From the NCBI RefSeq assembly GCF_000159135.1, contig NZ_GG667519.1, forward strand, positions 481,843 to 534,118: a stretch of 52,276 nt of DNA, in the 5' to 3' direction. This DNA comes from Corynebacterium striatum ATCC 6940. Lineage in GTDB: Bacteria > Actinomycetota > Actinomycetes > Mycobacteriales > Mycobacteriaceae. Shown in pieces: positions 25,350-34,312 of this stretch (its first letter is position 1; the number at the start of each line of letters is the position of its first letter). Under the pieces are notes generated by a model. The model was not told where the DNA came from, searched no databases, and was given only the letters and a program-made list of their open reading frames with translations. Both the position numbers and the translations under genes were made by a program.

Positions 25350-27085
25350 TGATCCGCACACTATTAGCCCTCATCCCGATCGATCGCCGCCGCGCGTTCT
25401 TCGGGTTTATCGGGTTCACGCTGCTGAGCGTCATCGCCCGCGCGCTCGCGGTGGTGTTGCTGATCCCTGTCCTGGGGTCGCTGCTTGGTGCCGATCCCGC
25501 CACAGCCTGGCCGTGGGTGGGGATGCTGCTACTGGTAGTCTGTGGCGATTATGTGATCGCCACCGTCGCCTCGCGTATCGGCCTTGGCACTGGGTTTGCG
25601 CTGCTCGACACCGGTCAGGAAACCGTCTCGAAACGTTTGGCAGCGGTGGAACTCGACTGGTTCACCGCCACTAACACCGCCACGGCGCGACAGGCAATCG
25701 CCGCCACCGGGCCCACGCTCGTGGGGCTCGTGCTCTATTTCATCGGGCCATTCATCAGCGCCGCAATCATGCCGTTGATGATCGCGCTCGCCCTCTTGTT
25801 CGTGAAATGGCAGCTCGGGTTGGCAGCGCTCGCAGGCGTGCCACTACTGCTGGGAGCGTTTGTTGCATCGCGCAGACTTGGCGAACGGTCGGATGCGGTG
25901 GCAGCGGAAGCCAACACCACGCTCTCAGAACGCATCATCGAATTCGCGCGAACGCAACAGGTACTGCGCTCGGCACGTCGCGTCGACGCTGAACAGGGAC
26001 GCGCCGGGCAGGCGCTCGCGGCGCAGCGCCGCTCCATGCTCCGGCAACTCGTGTTCCAGCTACCCGGCCAGATCGTGTTCGGCGTGGCCAGCCAACTCGC
26101 CCTGATCTTGCTGGCCGCAACCGCGGTGGTGCTCGCCATTCACGGTCAGCTATCACCTGCTGAAGCCATCGCGGTGATCGTGGTTATTGTCCGCTACCTC
26201 GAACCGTTCACCGTGCTCGCGGAGCTTTCGTCGGGTGTGGAATCGGTGGTGAACACTCTGCAACAGATCCGCTCGGTGTTTGAAGCGCCCATTGCCGATA
26301 GCGGCAGGCTGTCGCATCGGTGCCAGCACGCTCCCACGATCGAACTGCGCGATGTGTGCGTCAGTGTCGCTGCCGATCAGCCCGTGCTCAGCGGCATCAA
26401 TCTGGAGTTTGCGGCGGGTACAACCACCGCGATAATCGGCCCTTCGGGATCGGGGAAAAGCACGCTGCTTTCGGTGATCGCCGGGCTAAAACAACCAACA
26501 AGCGGCGACGTGCTCTTTGATGGCGTCGCAGTGGGTGAGCTCGACTCGGAATCGAAACGGGAACTGGTCAGCGTTGTGTTCCAACAGCCGTACCTGTTCG
26601 ACGGCACCATTCGCGAGAACGTCCTCGCCGGTGATCCCGAAGCGAATGACGCTCAGGTGGCACACGCAGCGCGGGCGGCCCGAATCGATGGACTGCTTGC
26701 TGATCGGGTGGAGACCCACACTGGGCGAGTGGGGGAGGGCGGCACCGCGCTTTCTGGTGGTGAACGACAGCGCGTATCGATTGCGCGGGCGCTGCTGAAA
26801 CCCGCGCCAGTGCTGCTGATTGATGAGGCAACCAGTGCCCTCGATAACGACAATGAAGCCGCGATCAATGACGCCTTCGCCGAAGACGAACGGTCACAAA
26901 CGAGTGTCATCGTGACCCACCGGCTCAGCAGTCTGAAGCACGTTGATCGAGTGATTGTTCTGGATGGCGGTCGAGTGGTGGAAGATGGTGCACCCGCTGA
27001 GCTGGCGCAGGCGGGTGGCCGATTCGCAGCGTTCTGGCAGCATCAGGAAGCGGCAACCGGGTGGCGACTCGGCCGGGGGAGCTAG
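25349..27085 (+). CDS. irtB: IrtB-like ABC transporter half
   Basis: This 578-residue ABC half-transporter has membrane segments in the first 300 residues (AFFGFIGFTLLSVIARALAV; LILLAATAVVLAI) and an ATPase with [18 protein letters not shown] (near 364), FQQPYLFDGTIRENVLAG, LSGGERQRVSIARALLK (near 468) and VLLIDEATSALD. It starts at ATG 25349 in the TAATG overlap with the irtA-like gene, with GGAAGGGAG upstream. It should form the heterodimer with that protein in the cytoplasmic membrane and import ferric siderophore. The first ATPase has FADPESEH where this one has the usual SALDNDNE, so the two nucleotide sites differ slightly. No siderophore synthesis gene lies nearby. Confidence 0.85.
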   Translation: MIRTLLALIPIDRRRAFFGFIGFTLLSVIARALAVVLLIPVLGSLLGADPATAWPWVGMLLLVVCGDYVIATVASRIGLGTGFALLDTGQETVSKRLAAVELDWFTATNTATARQAIAATGPTLVGLVLYFIGPFISAAIMPLMIALALLFVKWQLGLAALAGVPLLLGAFVASRRLGERSDAVAAEANTTLSERIIEFARTQQVLRSARRVDAEQGRAGQALAAQRRSMLRQLVFQLPGQIVFGVASQLALILLAATAVVLAIHGQLSPAEAIAVIVVIVRYLEPFTVLAELSSGVESVVNTLQQIRSVFEAPIADSGRLSHRCQHAPTIELRDVCVSVAADQPVLSGINLEFAAGTTTAIIGPSGSGKSTLLSVIAGLKQPTSGDVLFDGVAVGELDSESKRELVSVVFQQPYLFDGTIRENVLAGDPEANDAQVAHAARAARIDGLLADRVETHTGRVGEGGTALSGGERQRVSIARALLKPAPVLLIDEATSALDNDNEAAINDAFAEDERSQTSVIVTHRLSSLKHVDRVIVLDGGRVVEDGAPAELAQAGGRFAAFWQHQEAATGWRLGRGS

Positions 27086-27135
27086 GTATTCCGCTGAGTT
27101 CACCGGGGCGCGATCCGCGCGGGCGGTTGCTGGCG

Positions 27136-27480
27136 TTACTCAACCCAGTTCATACAGAACACAATCCACGGCAGCGCCACGATGTCAATGAGCACTGCGC
27201 CGGCCAACGGCACGATCAGGAACGCACGTTCGGAACGCACCCCAAATCGCTGGTTGAGAGCATCCATATTTGCCATTGCGTTGGGAGTGCCGCCAAGACC
27301 ATGACCGAGCGATGCGCGACCCCAAATCTTGAGACTCATCATCGCCATTGTCAAGAAGAAGCCGAGCGTGAACTTCGGGATGAGGCCGACTGCAGCATGA
27401 TGATGCCGATCGTTACCACCGCATTCAGCAGCGGGCGGTACAGGGGCGCCGCGTTCGGGGTCCTCGGTAAACTCGGCATC
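27136..27480 (-). pseudogene. Relic of a sodium/glutamate symporter (gltS)
   Basis: The minus strand from 27354 ends with LGHGLGGTPNAMANMDALNQ and AFLIVPLAGAVLIDIVALPW, which is the C-terminal end of GltS-family sodium/glutamate symporters, with a natural stop at 27136. Just before it, FTLGFFLTMAMMSLKIW is another GltS-like helix, joined directly to GRASLGHGLGG. In intact proteins these are separated by several helices, so a large internal deletion is likely. Further upstream (to about 27480) the similarity shifts frame and fades. The fragment lies between the irt pair and an IS3 relic. Confidence 0.65.
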
Positions 27481-27489
27481 GTCGAAGTG

Positions 27490-28260
27490 TGGGCTGGGTC
27501 AAGGATTGTGGACAGTTCCTAGTGTTCTTTCTCTGGTCAGGCCGCTGCGGCGAGGGTCTCGCCGGTGACGGTGTGGTGGTCGGTCCATGCTTGGCTCGGG
27601 GTGCGGTAGCCGAGCGTTGAGTGACGACGGCGTCGGTTGTAGAAGACCTCGATGTAGTCCGCGACCGCGAGTCATGCTCGGGCGCGGGTGGGGAACACCT
27701 GCTGGTGATACACCTCGTTCTTCAGGCCCGCGAAGAACGATTCAGCGGCGGCGTTGTCCCAGCACACCCCAGTGCGGTCCATCGACTGGCGAAACCCATG
27801 CGCTTGGCAGTAGCCGGTGAACGCTCCAGCACTGTATTGGGCTCCGTGGCCGGAGTGGAAGATCTCCCCGGGCAGGGCGCCGCCGTGGATGCGCGCCATC
27901 TCGAGGGCGTCGCTGACGAGGCTGGTGCGCATATGCCCGGCGATCTGCCAGTCGATCACCATGCGTGCGGCCAGATCGATCACGGTGGCGAGGTGGAGCC
28001 ATCCTTCACCGGTGCGCAGGTAGGTGATGTCACCGACCAGCGCTGCCCCGGGGGTGTGGTGCTAGGGGGCGAAGTCGCGTGCGATGAGGCCGTCGAAGAC
28101 CTCCGCTTCCACGTCGGTGATCGTGGGGCGACGGTAGCTGCGCGGCTGGATGGCTGCCAGCCCGAGTTCCCGCATCAGATGGGCCACCAGCCCTACCGAA
28201 CAGGCTTGGCCTTTCTAGTTGAGCTGGGCACTGAACCTTCGACGCTTACTTGATGCCATG
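27490..28260 (-). pseudogene. Decayed IS3-family transposase
   Basis: Read leftward, the relic begins with a short orfA-like start (ATG at 28260, MASSKRRRFSAQLN, stop), then orfB: SVGLVAHLMRELGLAAIQPR, VGDITYLRTGEGWLHLATVI, HGAQYSAGAFTGYCQAHGF, CWDNAAAESFFAGLKNE and FYNRRRRHSTLGYRTPSQAW. In-frame stops lie at 28063-28065 and 27672-27674. Of the DDE triad the first Asp (GDITYL) and Glu (AAESFF) survive, but the second is replaced in FHSGHGAQY (normally SDRG). Most of orfA and the start of orfB are missing. The right end is near 27490-27525 (GGACAGTTCC). Confidence 0.88.
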
Positions 28261-28402
28261 TCCTTGTTCTTCTCCCCTCAACAGGAAGTGTTCAAGAAGC
28301 TTGATACACCCCACAGATTTACCAGTTCCTCTTGGCGGCGCTGGACGTCCTCAAGGAAGCCACCAGCAGGCGACCGACGAGCGTTGGCATTATTCTGTGG
28401 TT

Positions 28403-28867
28403 ATGGAGAATGCTGAGTTACGGTTCCTCGTGCAGGAAGTGGACTTTCAGTCTCCCTTCCCGTTTGGTGATGAAGGATTTCGAGATGACTGGTGGCACAG
28501 CAACGTTGATCGAGTAGGAGACGACACTCTGGGCGGCACTGACTACGTGCAGCTTTTGCTCGACGGAATCGAAACGGGACGCGCGTCACTCACCGACTGG
28601 CAACTATCAGACAGCTACATCGGTATTGACGCAGACGTTCCTACCAAGGAAATCTGGTTCTTCGAAATTCGATCTACGGCCAGATGTCGCGGGCTTGGCG
28701 CTGAATTCGCTTCCTTGCTTCGCGAACACTACGCGAGCACGCCGCTGATTGCTTTCTCTGAAGGCGCTGATGAGTTCTGGGAAAGCATCGGCTGGATCTA
28801 CTATCCACGCAAGGACGGAGATATCCACTACCGGAAACTGTTTATCTCTGAACGAATATCCAGTTGA
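28403..28867 (+). CDS. GNAT-like N-acetyltransferase domain protein
   Basis: This 154-residue protein has the acetyl-CoA-binding style motif RCRGLGAEFASLLREHY near residue 95 and a late aromatic stretch DEFWESIGWIYYPRKDGD, as in small GNAT acetyltransferases. The first half (ENAELRFLVQEVDFQSPFPF, DDTLGGTDYVQLLLDGIETG) is not one I recognise. The start ATG 28403 (MENAEL) is chosen as the beginning of protein-like sequence; the frame is open upstream to 28250 but enters IS3 debris. The substrate is unknown. It lies alone between an IS relic and a truncated restriction gene, so it may be accessory cargo. Confidence 0.6.
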   Translation: MENAELRFLVQEVDFQSPFPFGDEGFRDDWWHSNVDRVGDDTLGGTDYVQLLLDGIETGRASLTDWQLSDSYIGIDADVPTKEIWFFEIRSTARCRGLGAEFASLLREHYASTPLIAFSEGADEFWESIGWIYYPRKDGDIHYRKLFISERISS

Positions 28868-28892
28868 ACCACTGAACCTGGATTTGGACCAC

Positions 28893-29822
28893 TCACGTCG
28901 CGAGCGCGAGTGCGCCGCCATTTTGTACCCAAGTCGGGTTGAAAGCTTCGAAGAAGGTCAGACCGGCCAACTTGTCGTGGTAGCGCTTCAAGTTGTTGCG
29001 CCGCTTGACTGCACCAACGCCCGGTTCGTTGATGATGCTTGCCAGCTCGTCAGTCAGCGCGTTCAGGAATAATGGGTCGATGACCTTATGGATGTTTTCG
29101 GGACTCGTGTAGTGCATACCGCCCGCGTGACGAGTCTCGGGGTTCAGCGTGGACTCGAAGACACCGCCGAAGATGGTCGGGCTTATTTGTGACCACTCAG
29201 TATCCGCCGACAACTCGGTGATCAGTAGCTCACGAATTTCATCTGCGAAGTTGGGAATCTCGACATTTGCATCAGTGAACAGGCCACCGTTGACGTAGGG
29301 TATTACCGCAAGTGCCTGTTCATCATACGGGTCACGCAGATCCATGGGAGTATCTAGCTGTTTGAACAGGCGCTTGAGCGCGAGACGCATTGCGGGCGCG
29401 TTGACTGGGGCTAAGTAGTTCAGTACTGCGTTCTTCAGGAAGATACCTGCATCCTCGGCAAACAGACAGAACATCAGGCGCACACAGAGGACATTGAGCG
29501 CGTGCTGCGACGCGGCAGAGTCTGGGTCAACGTTCTGTTCGTGCAGTAGCTTGTACAGCTTGCCGATAAGTTCGCCAGCCTGCAACGATGCCTTCTGCTC
29601 GAGGAACGTCTTCGCATCGGGGACAGCAACGTCAATCCAGCCAGCGCCGGTGGTGCGAGATTCGAAGTGCAGCGCTGTGGTCTGGTCTTCCATGCCAAGC
29701 ACGTTGGAGCACAGGTCAATCCAGAACTGTTGGGTATCTGATTTTTCAGCGCCTCGGTCTTTCCAGCGCTCAGCGAAGTCTCTAGCAGCACTTACACGCT
29801 GCGCGTGTGTCATCTCAGCCAT
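28893..29822 (-). pseudogene. Type IIG (MmeI-like) restriction-modification gene, 3'-truncated
   Basis: This 309-residue protein begins AEMTHAQRVSAARDFAERW and matches the N-terminal nuclease and helicase-spacer parts of MmeI-like single-chain restriction-methylation enzymes. A nuclease motif IDVAVPDAKTFLEQK (D-x10-E-x-K) is retained, and spacer motifs include RLMFCLFAEDAGIFLKN, GLFTDANVEIPNF, IFGGVFESTLNPETRHAGG and MHYTSPENIHKVIDPLFL. Intact family members continue with the SAM-binding motif (F.DPACGSGNFL). Here the sequence reads KLAGLTFFEAFNPTWVQNGG and stops, so methyltransferase and target-recognition domains are gone. Normal length is about 900-1000 residues. If the fragment were expressed it would be a nuclease domain without its methylase. 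Confidence 0.8.
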
Positions 29823-29895
29823 GACGGTAATTGTCTCATGTGCCGGACATACGCAGGGCCGAAACGCCGGATAGGGTACCGGGCAGTAAAGCCCC

Positions 29896-29947
29896 GCCCG
29901 CCCAGCTGAATCAACCCCCGAGTCGCTGGAACTGTAGGCGGGCCTTT
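29896..29947. terminator. Possible terminator after the GH13 gene
   Basis: GCCCGCC (29896-29902) pairs with GGCGGGC (29937-29943) around a long loop, lying 20-70 bp beyond the 3' end of the leftward GH13 gene. It is followed on the minus side by GGGGCTTTA. The loop is long, so the call is tentative. Confidence 0.4.
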
Positions 29948-29968
29948 CGCCGTCACTGCCCTGTTGTT

Positions 29969-31156
29969 TTAACCTCGCCACTCAAATTCGGTGTGGCCAT
30001 CAATAGTCACCGTGGCTGCATGGCGATCGCCGGCGTGTAAGGACACCAAGCACTCGTGCTCAGGCGTTGTGACTGCATAGGTGATGGATTCGTTGGTCTT
30101 ATCGCGGACCTCGAGTAAGGCGTGCGTGAGCCAGTCGTTGCGGCGTCGCAAAGCAATGAGCTCCTGGTAGAGGTGATAGAGCCACCAGCCCAACTCAGCG
30201 AGTTCAGCGGGGTTCTCCGGCAGGGGAGGGCGGATTGGATCGTCGGCGGCGAATCCCTCGGCCTTCTCGCCGCGGAATGCTTGCTCGTCGCCGTAGTAGA
30301 CGCTTGGCATGCCGGGGACGGTGAACAAGACCGTGGCGGCCAGTACCGCGCCGGCGTCGCCCACCTGGCTGGCGATGCGGTTGACGTCGTGATTGCCCAC
30401 GAAGGTTTGCATCGTCATCGTGGAGGAGAACCCGGCGTGGCGCTCCAGTGCGTGGGCGAGCTCCCAGAAGTTCACGTCATGAATGGAGCTCCACGTTCCT
30501 TTCCACAACTCATATGCTGTGACCGCGTCGAGGTGACCCGAGCCCCCAATCGCCGCGAAGTCACCGTGGAGGACCTCACCCAGAAAAGCAACGTTGGGGA
30601 AGCGCTCACGTACGCGCTCAGTGACCGTGGCCCAGAACTTCGCGGGCACCGCATAGGCCACATCAAGACGCCAAGCGTCAGCGCCCTTGCCCAGCCAGTG
30701 GCACATGATGTCCACGACCATGTCAGCTACACGCGGGTCCGCATGGTTGAGCTCACGCAGCTGCTCGTGGCCCTCCCAGCCGGACTCCTGCACCATTCCC
30801 GCGTTGTCTTCAGTCGGGTGTGCGGCCAACGGATGCTGCGCGCCCACATGGTTGAACACACCGTCCAGCATGATGCGCAGGCCGCGGGAATGGGCGGCGT
30901 CGACAAACGCGTCCCACTCGGCATCCGTGCCTAGGCGCGGGTCCAAACGGTAGTAGTCCACGGTGTCATACCCATGACTCGTGGAGGCAAAAACCGGACC
31001 CATCAACAAGCCGTTGCAGCCCAACTCCACCACGTAGTCCAGCCATGCTTCCAAGCGCTTAAGGCGTGGGGCTGAGGTGTGTTCCTCGCGGATGGGTGCC
31101 CCGCAAGCAGTCAGCGGGTAAACGTGCCACCACACGACGTGGTCAAAAGCAGACAT
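29969..31156 (-). CDS. Alpha-amylase family (GH13) glycosidase
   Basis: This 395-residue cytoplasmic protein has the four GH13 regions: DGVFNH (98-103), AWRLDVAYAV with nucleophile Asp165, FLGEV with acid/base Glu194, and FVGNHDVNR with Asp257. There is no signal peptide, and the C-terminal domain is short (ATVTIDGHTEFEWRG). It probably cleaves or transfers alpha-1,4-glucan or maltodextrin inside the cell; the exact substrate cannot be read from the motifs. The start ATG 31156 has a strong ribosome site (AAGGAGCG). The upstream exporter gene has the same direction but ends in its own likely terminator, so this gene probably has its own promoter, though the 77-bp gap is small. Confidence 0.87.
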   Translation of the reverse strand: MSAFDHVVWWHVYPLTACGAPIREEHTSAPRLKRLEAWLDYVVELGCNGLLMGPVFASTSHGYDTVDYYRLDPRLGTDAEWDAFVDAAHSRGLRIMLDGVFNHVGAQHPLAAHPTEDNAGMVQESGWEGHEQLRELNHADPRVADMVVDIMCHWLGKGADAWRLDVAYAVPAKFWATVTERVRERFPNVAFLGEVLHGDFAAIGGSGHLDAVTAYELWKGTWSSIHDVNFWELAHALERHAGFSSTMTMQTFVGNHDVNRIASQVGDAGAVLAATVLFTVPGMPSVYYGDEQAFRGEKAEGFAADDPIRPPLPENPAELAELGWWLYHLYQELIALRRRNDWLTHALLEVRDKTNESITYAVTTPEHECLVSLHAGDRHAATVTIDGHTEFEWRG

Positions 31157-31182
31157 CGTTAAAAACGCTCCTTAAAGGCAAA

Positions 31183-31207
31183 ACCGGGGCCGAATAATCG
31201 TGGCCCC
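31183..31207 (-). terminator. Terminator of the AspT/SucE-type exporter gene
   Basis: GGGGCC (31186-31191) pairs with GGCCCC (31202-31207); read leftward the hairpin is followed by GGTTTTGCC. It lies 27 bp after the stop of the exporter gene. Confidence 0.6.
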
Positions 31208-31233
31208 CACGATACCCGCTGCCAGCGGCCGAG

Positions 31234-32838
31234 TTAGCCCAAAAGCGCAAGGCCGTGGGTGATAAGGATCTTCGAAATCATTGCCGCCGGATAGACCAGC
31301 GTGTAGCCCAACGCCACGCGAGTATCGGCGGCGGTGCGGTTGTTCACAAAAGCGAGGATTGCCGGCTGCGTCTGCGCACCGGCCAAGATGCCCGCAGTCT
31401 TCGTGGCGCCATTGCCCAACATCCTGTGCATCACGAGCGCGATGCCCACCGCGACGATGGTGGTGACAAGCATTCCGAGCAACAGGATCTTCCACCAAGC
31501 GCCGCTGGAGAACGCACCGGCAATCTGCCCGCCGGCGTTGGTGCCGGCTTGCGCAAGGAAAAGCAGGAGGCCCAAATCCGCCAAGACGGTGTTTGCCGAA
31601 TGCGGCAAAGCGGTGATCATCTTGCCGATTCGACCGATGCGGCCCATAACGAGCGCCACCAAGAGAACACCCGCGGCAGCGCCGAGGTTGAGCGTGGCCT
31701 CTCCCGGCAGCGGAATGTCGATATGGCCCAAGAGGATACCCAAAGCCAAGCCCAGACCCAGCGCGACCGGGTTGATGTCGGTCAGGCCATGCGAGGAATC
31801 ACCCAGGTACTTGGAGATGGCCTTCAAGTGGCCAGCGGGTCCGACCACGCGGACACGGTCACCCAACTCCACGAGGAACTCGGGGTTGGCCACCTGGTCC
31901 TCGTCGCCACGGCGGATGCGGGAGATGCGTGCTCCCCACCGGTCATTGAGCGCGTTGTTGACTTGCGCGATGGTCTTGCCCGCTAGCTGGTGCTGAGAAA
32001 TGGTAATGCGGCGGAAATCTAGGTCGTGGCGGTCATCGTCCAAAATCTGTGGCGATTCGCGTCCACCGGCCAATAACACGGCGTCGAGGTCCTTCGGTGT
32101 TCCAACCACCGTCACCACGTCACCGGGGTTGAGCTCGTCGAGATAGCCCGGAATGATGATGAGGTTGCTTCCCACCCGGCGCAAACGGGTGACCTGAATC
32201 TCGTTGTTCCCGGCCGCGAGGAGGTCTGCGATACTGATGCCTTCTTTGCGCGTAATCTGCATGTGCAGGCGAGTGACGGGCGCAGCCTTGTCGGTGTCAT
32301 TGGGGGCGTCGCGAAGCAAGAGCGTTGCCACGATCATCATGCCGATTACGCCGAACAGGTAGGACACCGCGTAGCCCACCGTGGCGGCGGCACCGTCCCC
32401 GGTGGCTTCCGCAGCCGCGGCGAGCGAGGGGGTGTTGGTGATGGCCCCAGCGAAGGTTCCGGCGATCACTGAGATGTCTAGCCCAAATACGTATGTGCCC
32501 ACGGTGTGCGCCGCGATGGCTGCGATGATGAATACCGCAATCATGGATAATACGGGCGCGGTGGCGGTGCGCAAAGACTGGAAGAAGACGATGCCGGAAT
32601 TATTGCCGATGCCGAAGGCGAAGATAACTAGGCCGAACGTGCCGATGACGGGCGGCACGCTCACGGCGCTGCCGGTGCTTGCCGACGCCGCGGCAAAAGC
32701 AATGCCGAGGAATAGCACGGCCGCAGCCCCCAGGCTGACGCCTTTTAGTTTGATGTTGCCGAGCGCCATTCCTACGCCGATGAGGGCAAAGACAAGGAGG
32801 ATAGGCTGATCAGCCAGGAAGGCGAGAAGCTGAGTCAC
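31234..32838 (-). CDS. AspT/YidE-family (AAEx) transporter, SucE-like
   Basis: This 534-residue membrane protein has the AAEx design: five hydrophobic segments at the front (ILLVFALIGVGMALGNIKLK, GLVIFAFGIGNNSGIVFF), two central TrkA-C domains (NEIQVTRLRRVGSNLIIIPG; AQVNNALNDRWGARISRIRR), and a second membrane half repeating the signature (LGLALGILLGHIDIPLPGE, LADLGLLLFLAQAGTNAGGQ). This family includes the Tetragenococcus aspartate:alanine exchanger AspT and the C. glutamicum succinate exporter SucE, which has nearly the same length. A dicarboxylate or amino acid exporter is therefore likely; the substrate is inference. The start ATG 32838 has a modest ribosome site. It is divergent from the secreted protease at 33076. 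Confidence 0.85.
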   Translation of the reverse strand: MTQLLAFLADQPILLVFALIGVGMALGNIKLKGVSLGAAAVLFLGIAFAAASASTGSAVSVPPVIGTFGLVIFAFGIGNNSGIVFFQSLRTATAPVLSMIAVFIIAAIAAHTVGTYVFGLDISVIAGTFAGAITNTPSLAAAAEATGDGAAATVGYAVSYLFGVIGMMIVATLLLRDAPNDTDKAAPVTRLHMQITRKEGISIADLLAAGNNEIQVTRLRRVGSNLIIIPGYLDELNPGDVVTVVGTPKDLDAVLLAGGRESPQILDDDRHDLDFRRITISQHQLAGKTIAQVNNALNDRWGARISRIRRGDEDQVANPEFLVELGDRVRVVGPAGHLKAISKYLGDSSHGLTDINPVALGLGLALGILLGHIDIPLPGEATLNLGAAAGVLLVALVMGRIGRIGKMITALPHSANTVLADLGLLLFLAQAGTNAGGQIAGAFSSGAWWKILLLGMLVTTIVAVGIALVMHRMLGNGATKTAGILAGAQTQPAILAFVNNRTAADTRVALGYTLVYPAAMISKILITHGLALLG

Positions 32839-33075
32839 GTCGAGTTCCTTGAGAACGGTTGGGGGCAGTGAACGAGGCCAAGATTGGGCCTCAACATCAT
32901 AGCGAGGAAACTGATTTCTGGCGCGAGATTCGGGTCTGAAGATGCGGGTACACCCGCTGGCTGTGTAAAAGGTAACGGCTTGGACACAGAACGCTCAGAG
33001 CGCGTCACGTAGGGGTGGCACGTGACAGTATGTGGGAGGCTAGACCAATAGCAAGATAGATTGAGGGAATTGTTC

Positions 33076-34218
33076 ATGATTCGTATTCCGCATCTTAAGA
33101 AAGTCATCGTGGGCTCGGCTTTCGTAGGTGCGTTTTTCTTTGCGAGCCCCACGGCCGGCGCCCAAGAGCTTCCAGCTTCTGCTCCAACGGGTTCCGACGC
33201 AGTCACCACTGCCGTTTTAAACCAGTTCAACAGCGAAATCGCACGTTTTGGTGCGGCCTCTGGCGTGACCGCCGCAGTCAACCAAGCGGTCAGTGACGCG
33301 AACACTGCGATCGTGCAGGCGCAGTCAGAAATTGCGAAGTGGCAACCCGCCACAGAGCAGTTTGTTGCGCGTGAACACAACACGCAGCAGTACGCGCAGC
33401 CGTTGACTAATCCAAATCCCATCGGGATGATCGAGAATGCAACACAGCCGGAGTTTAAGCCACAAGGCACTGACCCAAACTACGTGTGGAAAAATGACGC
33501 TTTTTCCAAAGTAGCGGCCGCTAAGCCTTTCAACGACTACGTGTTGCACCGCGTGCCAGCATCCTACTTCGATGCCCCCCGCATTCCGGAGGAATCCAAC
33601 GCTGCCATGACTCGCGGCAAGTCCTTGTATGGCCCGGGCACGCCGCTCTACGTCAACCAGGACACCATGTGCACCCTGACCGCAGCCGGCACTGACGCGG
33701 CGGGTCGCAAGGTGGGCCTGACCGCTGGCCACTGTGGCAATGTGGGCGACTCGGTCTCTTCTGCCGATTCCTGGCAGGTAGGAACCACGGGCACCATCGC
33801 CGCAAAGAATGAGTACCTCGACTACACCGTGATCGAGTTCGGTTCCAAAGCAGAGATCTCTCGTTCCTACAATGGCGTTACCGCAACGCAGTTGGGCGGC
33901 ACTGCCAAGCCGGGCGAGCTGACCTGCAAGACTGGTGTTGCCACCGGTACCACCTGTGGCGTGACCTACCAGCAATCGCGCGAGGTGCAAATCAATCAGA
34001 TCTGCGCCATGGTGGGCGATTCGGGTGCACCGGTCATGAGCAACGGTCGGATCATCGGCACGGTCTCCCGCGGACTTATCCCAGGCCTGCCGGAGTGCCG
34101 CAGCCCATTGCAGGGCCCGTTGCACAACCCAACCGTGGCTATGAACATGGATGCAATCCTCGCAGACATGAACCGTCGCGGCGGAGTTGGCGCAGGTTTT
34201 GTGCTGCCACAGCACTAA
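33076..34218 (+). CDS. Secreted trypsin-like (S1) serine protease
   Basis: This 380-residue exported protein has a signal peptide (basic RIPHLKKVIV, hydrophobic core VGSAFVGAFFFA, likely cleavage AGA-QE near residue 30), a pro-region rich in Ala, Gln and Asn, and a chymotrypsin-fold domain. The triad is visible: His in LTAGHCGNVG (near 217), Asp in LDYTVIEFG (near 250) and Ser in AMVGDSGAPVMSNG (near 315). Paired Cys (MCTL/HCGN, TCKT/TCGV, ICAM/ECRS) suggest three disulfides. There is no cell-wall anchor, so it is probably released. The ATG 33076 has GAGGGA upstream; a TTG at 33061 would add five residues. Substrate unknown. Confidence 0.88.
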   Translation: MIRIPHLKKVIVGSAFVGAFFFASPTAGAQELPASAPTGSDAVTTAVLNQFNSEIARFGAASGVTAAVNQAVSDANTAIVQAQSEIAKWQPATEQFVAREHNTQQYAQPLTNPNPIGMIENATQPEFKPQGTDPNYVWKNDAFSKVAAAKPFNDYVLHRVPASYFDAPRIPEESNAAMTRGKSLYGPGTPLYVNQDTMCTLTAAGTDAAGRKVGLTAGHCGNVGDSVSSADSWQVGTTGTIAAKNEYLDYTVIEFGSKAEISRSYNGVTATQLGGTAKPGELTCKTGVATGTTCGVTYQQSREVQINQICAMVGDSGAPVMSNGRIIGTVSRGLIPGLPECRSPLQGPLHNPTVAMNMDAILADMNRRGGVGAGFVLPQH

Positions 34219-34256
34219 AAGCAAAGGCTAATTGCTTTTCTAAAAGCGAAACACCA

Positions 34257-34310
34257 AAAGCGGCGGTGGGGGAAGTTTATGAGACTTCCCCCACCGCCGC
34301 TTTCTCTTTG
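34257..34310. terminator. Strong bidirectional terminator
   Basis: A 20-bp perfect stem (AAAGCGGCGGTGGGGGAAGT, 34257-34276, with its complement at 34284-34303) closes a 7-nt loop and is followed by TTTCTCTTT. It lies between the rightward protease gene and the leftward hisN gene and can serve both. Confidence 0.93.
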
Positions 34311-34312
34311 GC

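Noticed and set aside
28250..28402. Upstream extension of the GNAT-like gene
   Set aside because: The extension translates IS3 debris and lacks any family-like sequence; ATG 28403 is the better start.
29823..29968. Possible attachment site at the far end of the accessory region
   Set aside because: I looked for a copy of the tRNA 3' end (GGTTCGAATCCTGCCCCCG) near the GH13 gene and found none.
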